Source: an uncultured Rhizobiaceae bacterium (GTDB lineage Bacteria > Pseudomonadota > Alphaproteobacteria > Rhizobiales > Rhizobiaceae). Taken from it: a stretch of DNA of 64,000 nucleotides. Location of the stretch: the NCBI GenBank assembly GCA_951813045.1, contig CATOTF010000002.1, positions 2,418,001 to 2,482,000 on the forward strand. Reading direction: 5' to 3'. The notes under the pieces are model-generated. The model was not told the DNA's origin and ran no database searches. It saw nothing but the letters and a program-made list of their open reading frames with translations. Each line of letters begins with the position of its first letter. Position 1 is the stretch's first letter. This document shows positions 45,890 through 55,802 of this stretch, one piece after another. A program made the position numbers and the translations under genes.

Positions 45890-46630
45890 ATGGATAAAAT
45901 AGCACTTGTCACCGGAGCCAGTTCAGGCGTTGGTAAAAACGCTGCACTAACACTGGCAAAAGCGGGCTATACCGTTGTCGGAACCGGGCGCCGTTTTAAT
46001 GCGTTGCAGGAAACCGCTGATTTAGCAGATGGCAACATGCATCCCATCGCCAGCGATGTCACCGATGAAGCTTCCATTGATGCGCTTTTTGCGGAAATCA
46101 ATTCAAAATTCGGGCGGTTGGATGTTGTATTCAACAACGCCGGCAACAATGTGCCATCAACCAATTTTGGCGACCTGACATTAGAGGACTGGAATACTGT
46201 TATTAGTGTCAATTTGAGCGGGGCTTTTTTGATTGCAAACCGTGCGTATCGAATGATGCGGGATCAATCTCCGCAAGGCGGCCGTATCATCAATAATGGT
46301 TCAATTTCCGCCCATGTTCCCCGCCCCGGTTCCGCTCCCTACACCGCGTCAAAACATGCAATCACGGGCCTAACCCGCACCATTTCCCTCGACGGACGGC
46401 AGCATGACATTTGTTGCGGGCAGGTTGATATTGGCAACGCAGCCTCTGAAATGACAGCAAGAATGGGCGGAGGCGTTCCCCAGGCTGATGGTTCAATAAA
46501 ACCGGAACCGACTATGGACGTTCAACACGTCGGTGATGCGGTTCTTCACATGGCTAATCTTCCGCTTGATGCCAATATCTTGTTTATGACCGTTATGTCG
46601 AACAGCATGCCATTTGTTGGTCGCGGGTAA
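45890..46630 (+). CDS. Short-chain dehydrogenase/reductase
   Basis: A 246-aa classical SDR: ALVTGASSGVGKNAALTLA, NNAGNN, Ser in NNGSISAHVPRPGS and YTASK. ATG 45890 is preceded by AGGAGA. It is divergent from the M19 operon across 120 bp and is followed by a phosphomannomutase gene 5 nt downstream. The closely packed pair suggests a sugar or polyol substrate, or a link with the M19 operon through a shared promoter region (inference). Confidence 0.88.
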   Translation: MDKIALVTGASSGVGKNAALTLAKAGYTVVGTGRRFNALQETADLADGNMHPIASDVTDEASIDALFAEINSKFGRLDVVFNNAGNNVPSTNFGDLTLEDWNTVISVNLSGAFLIANRAYRMMRDQSPQGGRIINNGSISAHVPRPGSAPYTASKHAITGLTRTISLDGRQHDICCGQVDIGNAASEMTARMGGGVPQADGSIKPEPTMDVQHVGDAVLHMANLPLDANILFMTVMSNSMPFVGRG

Positions 46631-46635
46631 ACCCA

Positions 46636-48111
46636 TTGGTCACCTGCGCTGAGATCATCGCAACGTCGCAAGCGAATTTCGGGACGTCCGGTGTGCGGGG
46701 GCTGGTCGAAGAATTAGATGATGCCACTTGCTACGCCTATACGGGAGCATTTTTGGACTATCTGGAAACACAACATGGGCTGCCCGCCGGGTCACAAATC
46801 TGGTTCGGGCATGATCTTCGACCATCATCACCCCGCATAACCGCCGCTTGCATGGCGGCAGCCAGCGATGGCGGTTATAGTGTGCGAAATAGCGGAGAAA
46901 TCCCCACTCCCGCCCTGGCGTTCAGCGCATTAGCCGAAAATTCACCGGCCATCATGATTACCGGCAGTCACATCCCGTTTGATCGTAACGGCATCAAATT
47001 TTACCGTCCCGATGGCGAATTGATGAAAGACGATGAAGCTCCCATACTTCGATCATCAAAGTCATTTCTGACCTCAAATTTTGACGGCCGCTCATTAAAA
47101 AACTCCGACACTCAAACACCTGTAGACACAACAGCCGCCGATAACTGGATAAACCGTTATCAAAACGCCTTTGGCAAAGTTTTAGACGGAATGCGCATCG
47201 GCCATTATCAGCATAGCGCCGCAGGTCGCGACCTTCACTATCAATTACTTGAATCTTTGGGAGCCACGGTAATCCCGCTTTGTCGTTCGCAAGAATTCGT
47301 TCCCATTGATACTGAGGCTGTGTCGAAGGCCGACAGTGATCAGGCATGTAGCTGGTCTAATGTACACGAATTGGACGCCATATTTTCCACCGATGGAGAC
47401 GGTGACCGTCCTTTACTCGCGGATGAGACCGGCGAATATCTTCGCGGTGATACATTGGGCATATTAGCGGCAATTAGCCTTGGTGCTCAACACGTCGTCA
47501 CACCAGTTTCTTCAAATACAGCACTGGAGAAATGTGAGAAGTTCGAAACTACAATTCGCACCAAGATCGGCTCTCCTCACGTTATTGCAGCCATGCAGGC
47601 GGCATCCCAACAGGGTAAATCCAACATTGTTGGGTTTGAAGCAAATGGCGGTTTTTTAACTGCGACCCCCATCCAATTACCCCAATCCAAGAAAACAATA
47701 ACCGCTCTGCCGACGCGTGATTCAATTCTACCCATACTGGCTGTAATCAATCTTGCCAAAATAAACGGCAACCCGTTGTCAGCCCTTAAGGATATGCTGC
47801 CAAGCCGCTATACAACGAGTGGACGGTTGCAGGAAATACCGAGAGAGACATCAAACGCGTTCATACAATCGGTAAAAGAAAGCTCTAAGCTGGCAATGGG
47901 ACTAACCGGCAAGCAACTTTCAGTAAGTAGCATGGATGAAACCGACGGCCTGCGACTAACCTTTGAAAATGGTGAAATTATCCACCTCCGCCCCTCCGGA
48001 AATGCGCCTGAGCTTCGCATTTACGTCGAAAGCGGCTCACCCGTTGAAGCTGATACGCTGCTCGAAGCAGTAACTGCCAGCTTGTCGGATGCGTTATCAA
48101 AGTCACCTTAG
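46636..48111 (+). CDS. Phosphomannomutase/phosphoglucomutase-like protein
   Basis: A 491-aa alpha-D-phosphohexomutase. The N-terminus is FGTSGVRGLV, the phospho-Ser loop is TGSHIPFDRNGIKFY (a TGSHxP variant of TASHNP seen in a phosphomannomutase subgroup), the metal loop DGDGDRP is intact, the sugar-recognition loop is GFEANGGFL rather than GEMSGH, and the phosphate-binding loop is RPSGNAPELRIYVE. It interconverts hexose 1- and 6-phosphates for glycan precursors. The start is inferred as TTG 46636, 5 nt after the SDR stop; no ATG occurs before the conserved FGTSGVRG. Confidence 0.88.
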   Translation: MVTCAEIIATSQANFGTSGVRGLVEELDDATCYAYTGAFLDYLETQHGLPAGSQIWFGHDLRPSSPRITAACMAAASDGGYSVRNSGEIPTPALAFSALAENSPAIMITGSHIPFDRNGIKFYRPDGELMKDDEAPILRSSKSFLTSNFDGRSLKNSDTQTPVDTTAADNWINRYQNAFGKVLDGMRIGHYQHSAAGRDLHYQLLESLGATVIPLCRSQEFVPIDTEAVSKADSDQACSWSNVHELDAIFSTDGDGDRPLLADETGEYLRGDTLGILAAISLGAQHVVTPVSSNTALEKCEKFETTIRTKIGSPHVIAAMQAASQQGKSNIVGFEANGGFLTATPIQLPQSKKTITALPTRDSILPILAVINLAKINGNPLSALKDMLPSRYTTSGRLQEIPRETSNAFIQSVKESSKLAMGLTGKQLSVSSMDETDGLRLTFENGEIIHLRPSGNAPELRIYVESGSPVEADTLLEAVTASLSDALSKSP

Positions 48112-48607
48112 TCTTGAAGTTTTCCGGCCTAAAGCGCGTTTCGTTTAATATAATTCATTGCAACGCGCTTGAGGCCTTGTTTTGTGTGGGTCTTTATCGC
48201 TCATTCATGAGGACGAATAAGCGCGACACGCATTAAAATCTGACATTAAGTTTACCTTACGGAAGTCTGTTGATTGAAATAGTATTGTTCTTTTATAATA
48301 AATTTTTATATCAATGAGTTATAAGAAAAAACAACCGTCCGATCCCCGTTAACCCTCTCTCTTAATCATACGTCAGTACACGCTTAAACAAATTGACATA
48401 TTCGCCCGTTACAAAGCAAAGTGCCCGTGGTAAAATCTGTCATAAACATCCGGGACATTGGGACAAATTTCTGCGGTCTAATATTCGATTACCCGACAAT
48501 TTTCCGGAATGGTCTGTGCTTCTCGATAGCAACAAAATCTAATCCGACTGTATGGTCACCCCACCGCTAACAACGACGCATGAGATACTGAAAGACTGAA
48601 AACCGAA
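48112..48607. other. AT-rich gap upstream of tamA, containing two hairpins
   Basis: About 500 bp without a credible gene. It contains a strong stem-loop (48126-48176, separate entry), a weaker one (CGCTnATTC/GAATnAGCG at 48198-48223) and a long AT-rich stretch (48270-48350). A TTGACA hexamer occurs at 48393-48398 without a good -10 partner. It probably holds the tamA-tamB promoter. Confidence 0.5.
48126..48176. repeat. Long extragenic stem-loop (GGCCT-AAGCGCGTT ... AACGCGCTT-AGGCC)
   Basis: A 5-bp and a 9-bp perfect stem separated by one A/G mismatch enclose a 21-nt AT-rich loop. It lies 14 nt after the phosphomannomutase stop and could terminate its transcript. No T-run follows directly. 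The arms resemble GCGTTTC-type ends of the palindromes near 41.3 kb, so it may be a longer member of a dispersed repeat family. Confidence 0.55.
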
Positions 48608-50524
48608 TTGAACAGGTGGCAAAAATCATGTGCGGCGACGCTGATAATGGCTGTGGGATATTCCATCCCTTCCGCCAAGCCGACCTATGCCCTGGAACTA
48701 TTTGGCAAATGCCTGTTTGGGAAATGCAAAGAAGAAGCTACTGTCAATAACGACCTTATTGACCCAAAAACATACCGGATCACATTTCATGTAATCGGCT
48801 CGGATGATCTTGAAAGCGAAGTAAAAGCTAAATCCGAATTGTGGCGCGGCAAGAACACAGCGGTCGCCGGCGCAGCAGGCCTCGTATCCAGAGCCAAAGG
48901 CGACTACCGGCGTATTCTCGCAACGTTGTATAATGGGGGATATTACGCTGGCTCAATTTCGATAGCAGTCAACGGGAAGCAAGCGACCGATTTTAGTTTG
49001 GGCGAAGATTTACCAGACAATTCGATTGTGGAAGTATCAGTTGATCCCGGTCCGGAATATCGATTCTCGACGGCACGTATTGTCAACGCCGCACCGCCAA
49101 CATTTGACCGACACGATGAAGTGCCTTCTCCAGCGGACGTCGGATTCCTGGAGGGTGAAATCGCGAAGGCCACAGCAATCCGCTCAGCCGCAATCAACGC
49201 GCGTCAGGCATGGCGACAGCAGGGGCACGCCAAGGCAAAAATAAGCGCGCGTGATGCCAACGCATTGCACGATAACAGACAACTCTCGGCATCTATAACC
49301 ATTGAACCTGGGCCAAAATCCTATTTTGGGGAAGTTACCGTCAGCGGCACTGAAACCATGGATTCCGATTTCGTCGCCTATATGACTGGGCTACACGCCG
49401 GTGTGGAATATGACCCAGACGAGATAAAGAAAGCACGAAAGAGGTTGGAGCGGCTCGGCATCTTCGCGTCGCAGAAAATCGATGAATCTGCCAACCTGAC
49501 AAAAGACGGTCAATTACCGCTCAAGGTGATCGTCAACGAGCGTAAACTCCGCCGTATCGGTGTTGGTGCCACAATTTCCACGCTGGACGGTGCAGGGGTC
49601 GAAGCATATTGGCTCCATAGAAACCTGTTTGGCAAAGCTGAACGACTACGACTGGACGCCAAAATCGGCGGTGTAGGTGAATCCTTCAGCCCGGATGAAT
49701 TTGATTACAGACTTGGCGCAACATTAACCCAACCAGGAATCCTAACACCCGATACTGACCTAATTTGGAATACGGTGGCAAACCGTGAGGTAAACGACAC
49801 ATTCCGGGAAACAGCTGCAGAAGGGTCTGCGACGTTGGTAAATTTCTGGTCGGACGAAATCAAATTTTCCATCGGGGCGGCCGCCAAATATGGAGAATAT
49901 CAGGATGTGTTCGGGACGAGGAAGTTCTTCACGACTGGCCTGCTGGGTGAGTTTACATTTGATAACCGGGATAGCACCGTCGATCCAACAAAAGGGTTTT
50001 TCGCAAAACTCAACGTAAATCCGTTTTATGAGCACCAATTCGGATCCGCCGCCGTACGTTTTGAAGCGGAAGGCAGAACCTATTACTCGATTGATGATGA
50101 TGGAAGAAGCATCGTGGCTGCCAGGGCTAAAATTGGCTCGCTGGTAGGCCAAAGCCTGGCCACAACACCACCTGATTTACTCTTCTTTGCCGGTGGCGGC
50201 AGTTCTGTACGCGGTTACGAATTCAAGAACCTAGGCGTCACAACACCCCTTGGCATAAGCGGAGGGCGCTCCTTTGCAGAAGGGTCGTTAGAACTTAGGC
50301 AGAAAATCACTGACACAATAGGAGTGGTTGGGTTTGTTGACGCCGGCCTCGTCTCATCCCGACAGTTCGTAGATTTTTCTGATGATTTCCGCGTAGGTAT
50401 TGGTGCCGGGTTTAGATATTATACCGGATTCGGGCCCATTCGAGTGGACTTTGCGATACCATTGGACAGACAGACCGGAGACCCGTCTTTTGCATTCTAC
50501 GCGGGCATCGGGCAGGCATTTTGA
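48608..50524 (+). CDS. tamA: TamA, outer-membrane BamA/Omp85-family assembly factor
   Basis: A 638-aa Omp85 protein. Signal peptide (about residues 1-28), three POTRA-like domains (residues about 50-320, including YRITFHVIGSDDLESEVK and GPKSYFGEVTVSGTETMDSDFVAYMTGLHAG, given by its ends) and a 16-strand surface-antigen barrel with the VRGYEF motif (SSVRGYEFKNLG) characteristic of the L6 loop. It ends YAGIGQAF. TamA with TamB helps insert autotransporters and move phospholipids to the outer membrane. The start is TTG 48608, needed to include the signal peptide; the first ATG is 13 codons in. The stop overlaps the tamB ATG (TGATG). Confidence 0.92.
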   Translation: MNRWQKSCAATLIMAVGYSIPSAKPTYALELFGKCLFGKCKEEATVNNDLIDPKTYRITFHVIGSDDLESEVKAKSELWRGKNTAVAGAAGLVSRAKGDYRRILATLYNGGYYAGSISIAVNGKQATDFSLGEDLPDNSIVEVSVDPGPEYRFSTARIVNAAPPTFDRHDEVPSPADVGFLEGEIAKATAIRSAAINARQAWRQQGHAKAKISARDANALHDNRQLSASITIEPGPKSYFGEVTVSGTETMDSDFVAYMTGLHAGVEYDPDEIKKARKRLERLGIFASQKIDESANLTKDGQLPLKVIVNERKLRRIGVGATISTLDGAGVEAYWLHRNLFGKAERLRLDAKIGGVGESFSPDEFDYRLGATLTQPGILTPDTDLIWNTVANREVNDTFRETAAEGSATLVNFWSDEIKFSIGAAAKYGEYQDVFGTRKFFTTGLLGEFTFDNRDSTVDPTKGFFAKLNVNPFYEHQFGSAAVRFEAEGRTYYSIDDDGRSIVAARAKIGSLVGQSLATTPPDLLFFAGGGSSVRGYEFKNLGVTTPLGISGGRSFAEGSLELRQKITDTIGVVGFVDAGLVSSRQFVDFSDDFRVGIGAGFRYYTGFGPIRVDFAIPLDRQTGDPSFAFYAGIGQAF

Positions 50525-53500
50525 TGGTATTCTTTAAAAAACCGATACAGCTAGCATTTGTTATCAGCATATTCGTTTTATGCGCCTTCTTCATTGCCCC
50601 GACAATTGCTCAGACCGCTTCTGACGAGGCCGAGAAGTCCAGCTTTATCACTTATATCGAAGAGCAAATTTCAACTGACGATTTCAAAATTAGTCTCAAT
50701 GGCCTTGAAGGCTCGCTATCATCGAATGTAAATCTGTCCTCCATCACTATTGCCGATAAAGAAGGCGTATGGCTCACAATCACCAACCCAAAACTGGTCT
50801 GGACCAGATCATCGTTATTAACCGGGAAAGTGGATGTCGACAGCCTGTCTGCCGAACATATTGACCTCACAAGATTACCAAATTCAAACGAGTCTCTCCC
50901 CTCGCCTGAAGCCAAGCCCTTTCAATTGCCTGACCTGCCGGTCGCAATTATCCTGAATAAACTTGAAATAGAAAAAGTATCTTTCGCCAAGCCGGTGTTT
51001 GGGCTTGAAGCTCAAGCCTCGGTAAAAGGAAAACTGCTGCTTGACGAAGGCAACCTGGACGCAGATTTCGTCATTGATCGTTTAGACGGTGTCGGCGGGA
51101 ATCTCACAACAACAGCAAGTTTTGCATCCGCCACGCAAAATCTAAATCTAAATTTAACGCTTTCAGAGCCCGCAGACGGCATCGCTGCCAACCTGCTAAA
51201 CCTCGAAGACCGCCCTCCTGTGTTTTTAGCGATTGTTGGTGAGGGGCCAGTTGCCGATCTTAATATCGGACTGTCTTTTAATGTGGAATCCCGCTCCATT
51301 TTGGAAGGTAAATTGACATTAAAAGAAGTGGAAGCAGGTCAGAAAATCACAGCAAATCTTCAGGGTCCACTTGCATCTATACTGCCCGCGATTCACCGAC
51401 CGTTTTTCGGCAATCACAGTGTTGTTTCCACCAACGCACTTCTGGAAAAGGGCGGTGCAATAAATCTGAACAACTTGTCGGTCAGCGGCGGCGATCTGGA
51501 CCTTAAAGCAAATGCGCAGCTGCTTGCCGATGGTTTTCTAAACGCGATCGACCTCGATATATCACTCATCTCCCAATCCTCTGATCGTGTCACCCTTCCC
51601 ACATCCGGTGGGGACACAACTTTGAGATCACTCAACCTTGACCTTAAATACGATGCAGCCAACAGCGATGGTTGGAAAGCGAATATAGCTACCACCGATG
51701 TATTTGCTGCTGGACAACGTATCAGAGAACTGAAGTTGTCCGCCGATGGCACCGTCGAAAACATAAGTAGTCCTTCAGATCGCCGCGGAGCCTTTCGGCT
51801 AGCAGGGCAGTTGAACGGGTTTGAAACACCTGATGAAGGTTTACAGGAGATTTTGGGGTCAACCATTCAGCTTATCGGCACCGGTCGTTGGGCAGCAAAT
51901 CAGCCTCTAGCCTTAAACCAATTACGACTTGCTAATGACAACATTGACGCCAATGTTGCGGGGCAAATTGAGGGAACAGACTTTGATGGTGACCTCCAAC
52001 TTAACATCAAACGTCTGGCGGCTTTTTCAAAAATAGCCAATACGGCCCTCGCTGGATCAGCCAGCTTGAGAATTTCGGGGATCATTGAAGCACTAACCGG
52101 CGGGTTTCGACTGAAGCTCGACGGCATTGGCCGCGAGATCGTCGATACAAATAATCCACTAAAGAAGCTGTTGCAGGGGGGTACCACACTCTCAGGCAGC
52201 GTATCGCGTGGTGAAAACGGCCTTGAATTCGATAGTCTTCGGCTTGCGAACAAACAATTTCAAACCACCATCAATGGTACATTTGGTTCCGAATTTGCAA
52301 ATCTCGTAGCTCAGGCCAAGTTGAATGACCTCAACTATGTAACGACTGAGGCTCAGGGACCACTCGAAATCTCAGCAAACATTTCCGGCAATGGCTCCCC
52401 CTACAATGTCAAATCGGATCTTGCTGTCAGCTCAGGAGCATTGGTTGGTAAAAACATTCGTGGATTAGCTGCGCAATTCTCCGGCACCGTAAACAAGGAC
52501 GTCGTTATCGGCTCAATTAGCGGTAAAGGCAGCCTTGAGGGAAAACCAATTATTCTCTCCGCAACAATCAATAGAAACGAAGAAGTCGCGTCAGCAGACG
52601 ATCTTATTGTTCAGATCGCGGAATCCAGAATTTCAGGCTCCGGGCAGCGCAAAACATCCGGACTGATGACGGGAAACCTCACCGTCAGCAGCACGAATAT
52701 CAGCGATCTTGCGGCACTTGCTTTGGTCGAAGCATCAGGCGCGGTGAACGGATCTGTTGAATTGTTCGAAACGGGCGACATGCAATCGATTAAAACAAAT
52801 ATCAAAGCCAAAGGTCTTGCCTATTCAAGCTACAGGATCGGCTCTGCAGACATCATTGCAACTATTGTCGACGCATTTAATCAACCGAAAATTGGCGCAA
52901 CGATTATCGGGAAAAACATTCAGGCAGCCGGAATAAATGCCCCGACCCTAAATGCCGAAATTGGTACGCAAGGTGACGAAACTTCATTCGGCACAAGCCT
53001 AACTCTGGACCTTTACAGTGCCAGGATTCAATCTTCCGGAACATTGAAACAATCCGGCGGAGAGGCCAGGCTTCAACTTAATACGTTCGATATTAATTCA
53101 CGGCTGACAAATGCCAGCCTTCAACGCCCAGCCACCATTATCAACGCCAATGGTACCACGCGTCTGAACGATATAAATCTGTCTATTGGCAAAGGTTCTG
53201 TTGTTGTAAATGGGACCGCTGGTGCCCGGCTAAACATTGATACGGTCGTTCGCGACCTGCCATTGGCAATTATCAACGCCATAAGACCTCAGACGGGTGC
53301 GACAGGAACACTTTCGGGATCTATCAAGGCAAGTGGCGCCCCGTCTAACCCAGATATCACATTTAACATCAAAACTGCAGGTCTATCTGTGCAGGAACTT
53401 AGAACTGCAGGTCTTACTCCACTAAATGGCTCTGCCAACGGCAGGTTCTCAAACAATACTGTAATCCTGTCCTCATTGGCCGTGAGGAACGCGCAGAATG

Positions 53501-54834
53501 TAAATTTAGCCGCCAGTGGCAGCATCCCACTCGCTGGCGGTGGCCTGCGCATCGCGGCTGACGGATCAGTCCCCCTGTCACTTGCAAAATCCGCATTATC
53601 GTCCCGCGGCGCGAGCGCAACGGGAACGGCTAACTTTAATGTTAATGCTTCAGGTTCCCTGGCTGCTCCCAATCTGTCTGGATTGGTATCGGTCAATAAC
53701 GCTATATTTTCCGATCCACTCTCGAACTTACGACTAACCAATATTGAACTACTTGCTGGCCTGCAGCGTGATCGGATCACCATCAATAAGGGTCGGGCTT
53801 CACTTTCATCCGGCGGTGCGGTGTCTATATCCGGTTCCGTTGGTATTCGTGGAGATTTTCCAGCTGATCTCACCATTGCGCTTCAAGGCGCACGTTATAC
53901 GGATGGACAAACATTCAATACCACAGCCAATGGAAGTCTGACAGTCACAGGAAATCTTCAGGGCAACCCAACGCTTGGTGGCACCATCAATTTATCGAAA
54001 ACGGAAGTTTCCTTGCCGGAAAGCGTCGCCTCCAGCGCCAAGCTTTTGGATGTTACACATGTAAATCCCGGAAATGCCACACGCGAAACTCTCGCGCGTC
54101 TTGATAAGGTCACACCGAAAGCGCGACCAACGAGCCGCCCGAGTATTTTGAACTTGAATCTGTCGATTAACGCCCCCAACCGGATTTTCATCCGTGGCCG
54201 TGGCGTTGATTCCGAGCTGGGTGGCAATATTCGCATTACCGGTCCGGTCAACAACATCACTCCAAACGGAAGTTTCCGACTTATTCGGGGACGGATTGCC
54301 ATAATCGGGCGACGTCTCGATCTATCGCAAGGTACCGTCACACTTTCCGGCAATCTCGATCCAAACATCACTCTTGTGGCAACAACGCGGGTCGACGGAT
54401 ACGACGCAAATATCAATATAAAGGGCCGCGCGTCGGAACCGAAAATAACGTTCACTTCCTCGCCAGAGCTCCCGGAGGATGAAGTACTCGCCCTCATCAT
54501 ATTTGGGAAAAGCATAACTGATCTGTCACCAGCTCAGATTGTACGCCTTGCGTCAATTGCGAATGAATTAACGGGCGGCAACGGCCCAGGCATTGTTGGT
54601 GGATTGCGCGGCGGTGCTGGTCTCGACGATTTGGATGTTGTACAAGATGAGAGCGGCAACACCGCAGTGAAGGCTGGAAAATATATCAGCGATGATATCT
54701 ACGTCGGCGTTCAAGCCGGCAAGAAGTCGGAAGCAACCATAAATCTGGATATTACCGACGAAATAACCGCTCGTGGCACAATGGATTCCGAAGGCCAAAC
54801 CGGAATCGGAATTTTTCTCGAAAAAGACTACTGA
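50524..54834 (+). CDS. tamB: TamB, AsmA-like envelope-spanning translocation protein
   Basis: A 1436-aa protein with an N-terminal membrane anchor (FVISIFVLCAFFIAPTIAQ), a very long beta-rich body made of repeating amphipathic strands that forms a hydrophobic groove, and the C-terminal TamB/DUF490 domain (about 1050-1436) with FRLIRGRIAIIGRRLDLSQGTVTLSG and SSPELPEDEVLALIIFGKS. It bridges inner and outer membranes and partners TamA; related AsmA-like proteins carry phospholipids. ATG 50524 overlaps the tamA stop (TGATG), so the two are translationally coupled. Confidence 0.93.
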   Translation: MVFFKKPIQLAFVISIFVLCAFFIAPTIAQTASDEAEKSSFITYIEEQISTDDFKISLNGLEGSLSSNVNLSSITIADKEGVWLTITNPKLVWTRSSLLTGKVDVDSLSAEHIDLTRLPNSNESLPSPEAKPFQLPDLPVAIILNKLEIEKVSFAKPVFGLEAQASVKGKLLLDEGNLDADFVIDRLDGVGGNLTTTASFASATQNLNLNLTLSEPADGIAANLLNLEDRPPVFLAIVGEGPVADLNIGLSFNVESRSILEGKLTLKEVEAGQKITANLQGPLASILPAIHRPFFGNHSVVSTNALLEKGGAINLNNLSVSGGDLDLKANAQLLADGFLNAIDLDISLISQSSDRVTLPTSGGDTTLRSLNLDLKYDAANSDGWKANIATTDVFAAGQRIRELKLSADGTVENISSPSDRRGAFRLAGQLNGFETPDEGLQEILGSTIQLIGTGRWAANQPLALNQLRLANDNIDANVAGQIEGTDFDGDLQLNIKRLAAFSKIANTALAGSASLRISGIIEALTGGFRLKLDGIGREIVDTNNPLKKLLQGGTTLSGSVSRGENGLEFDSLRLANKQFQTTINGTFGSEFANLVAQAKLNDLNYVTTEAQGPLEISANISGNGSPYNVKSDLAVSSGALVGKNIRGLAAQFSGTVNKDVVIGSISGKGSLEGKPIILSATINRNEEVASADDLIVQIAESRISGSGQRKTSGLMTGNLTVSSTNISDLAALALVEASGAVNGSVELFETGDMQSIKTNIKAKGLAYSSYRIGSADIIATIVDAFNQPKIGATIIGKNIQAAGINAPTLNAEIGTQGDETSFGTSLTLDLYSARIQSSGTLKQSGGEARLQLNTFDINSRLTNASLQRPATIINANGTTRLNDINLSIGKGSVVVNGTAGARLNIDTVVRDLPLAIINAIRPQTGATGTLSGSIKASGAPSNPDITFNIKTAGLSVQELRTAGLTPLNGSANGRFSNNTVILSSLAVRNAQNVNLAASGSIPLAGGGLRIAADGSVPLSLAKSALSSRGASATGTANFNVNASGSLAAPNLSGLVSVNNAIFSDPLSNLRLTNIELLAGLQRDRITINKGRASLSSGGAVSISGSVGIRGDFPADLTIALQGARYTDGQTFNTTANGSLTVTGNLQGNPTLGGTINLSKTEVSLPESVASSAKLLDVTHVNPGNATRETLARLDKVTPKARPTSRPSILNLNLSINAPNRIFIRGRGVDSELGGNIRITGPVNNITPNGSFRLIRGRIAIIGRRLDLSQGTVTLSGNLDPNITLVATTRVDGYDANINIKGRASEPKITFTSSPELPEDEVLALIIFGKSITDLSPAQIVRLASIANELTGGNGPGIVGGLRGGAGLDDLDVVQDESGNTAVKAGKYISDDIYVGVQAGKKSEATINLDITDEITARGTMDSEGQTGIGIFLEKDY

Positions 54835-54995
54835 TCCTTGCCAGCGGCCGCATTTAGATGCCCAGGGCACTCCACAACAACAAACTCTGTTGTCTGAGCA
54901 ATATCTTGTTGGGACAGAATTCCAGAGGCGTTTCAAAGACGCAATAATTCTAAATGGGCAACTCCACCTGACTAGTGGCAATCCGTAATCTTCCA

Positions 54996-55715
54996 TTAGT
55001 GACGCAGATCATTGTAAGGGCACACATCAGTATCGAATGGCACATGCCTTCGTCTAAATGTACTACCATTAACACACTTGGGCTCGCTGATTCTGTCCAT
55101 TCGAAAATGGCGGAAACCATCGCGGGCCGGGTCCCATGCCACCAAATACCACAATGGCGAAAGGATGAGCATGGCTTGTGGTTCGACCTCACGGCTGGTT
55201 TCAATTCCCTTTTTATCTCGATATTGGAACCGCAGGCGCAGCCTTTGAAGAAAGGTCGTTTCAAATGCCAAGAGCAATGCGGGGTCAATGGGACCCACAT
55301 TTGACATATCTTGCCGTGGTGACAATTGACCAATATGAAGGCAACCCAGAATTCGACGCAGGTCACGTACCTTATCTGCGGGCAACGCCTTCTCGATCTT
55401 GGCAAGACCAGCATCAGCAAGATTTGAAAACGGCAGGTTTTGCGCGGCCCTCATTGCAGCAACACTGATGAGCAGCGCGAACACTTCGGCCACAGATAAA
55501 CGAGCGCTGGTTTGGATTGATTGTGGATCGAGCTGCACTCCCCCACCACGCCCGCTTTCCGAATGGATGAGGAACCCCTGATCGCGCAAAGCACCTATAT
55601 CTCTAAGGACAGTTCTTCTGGATGCATCGACTTCGCCGGCCAATTCATCGATCGTAGAATTTCCGTTGCGGCGTAGCGTGCGAACTATTGCGTCTTGTCG
55701 GAGTCGAATATTCAT
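54996..55715 (-). CDS. YafY-type transcriptional regulator (HTH + WYL domain)
   Basis: A 239-aa regulator: N-terminal HTH (RQDAIVRTLRRNGNSTIDELAGEVDASRRTVLRDIGALRDQGF, residues about 6-48 given by its ends) and a WYL domain (ILSPLWYLVAWDPARDGFRHFRMDRI), which senses small ligands or nucleic acid. It is divergent from a RidA gene with an 87-bp gap, so it probably regulates that gene. The start at ATG 55715 is the only good one. Confidence 0.9.
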   Translation of the reverse strand: MNIRLRQDAIVRTLRRNGNSTIDELAGEVDASRRTVLRDIGALRDQGFLIHSESGRGGGVQLDPQSIQTSARLSVAEVFALLISVAAMRAAQNLPFSNLADAGLAKIEKALPADKVRDLRRILGCLHIGQLSPRQDMSNVGPIDPALLLAFETTFLQRLRLRFQYRDKKGIETSREVEPQAMLILSPLWYLVAWDPARDGFRHFRMDRISEPKCVNGSTFRRRHVPFDTDVCPYNDLRH

Positions 55716-55802
55716 GTCTCACATATACATTTTCTGGTGACAAAATATGGCACCAATACAATTCATATTGTTTGCATTCATTTCAACCAGGAAATTCTTG
55801 CA

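Noticed and set aside
46636-48111. Phosphomannomutase TGSHIP loop as a sign of an inactive enzyme
   Set aside because: The phospho-Ser and metal loop are intact, and TGSHxP with the EANGG loop is, as I recall, normal for one phosphomannomutase subgroup.
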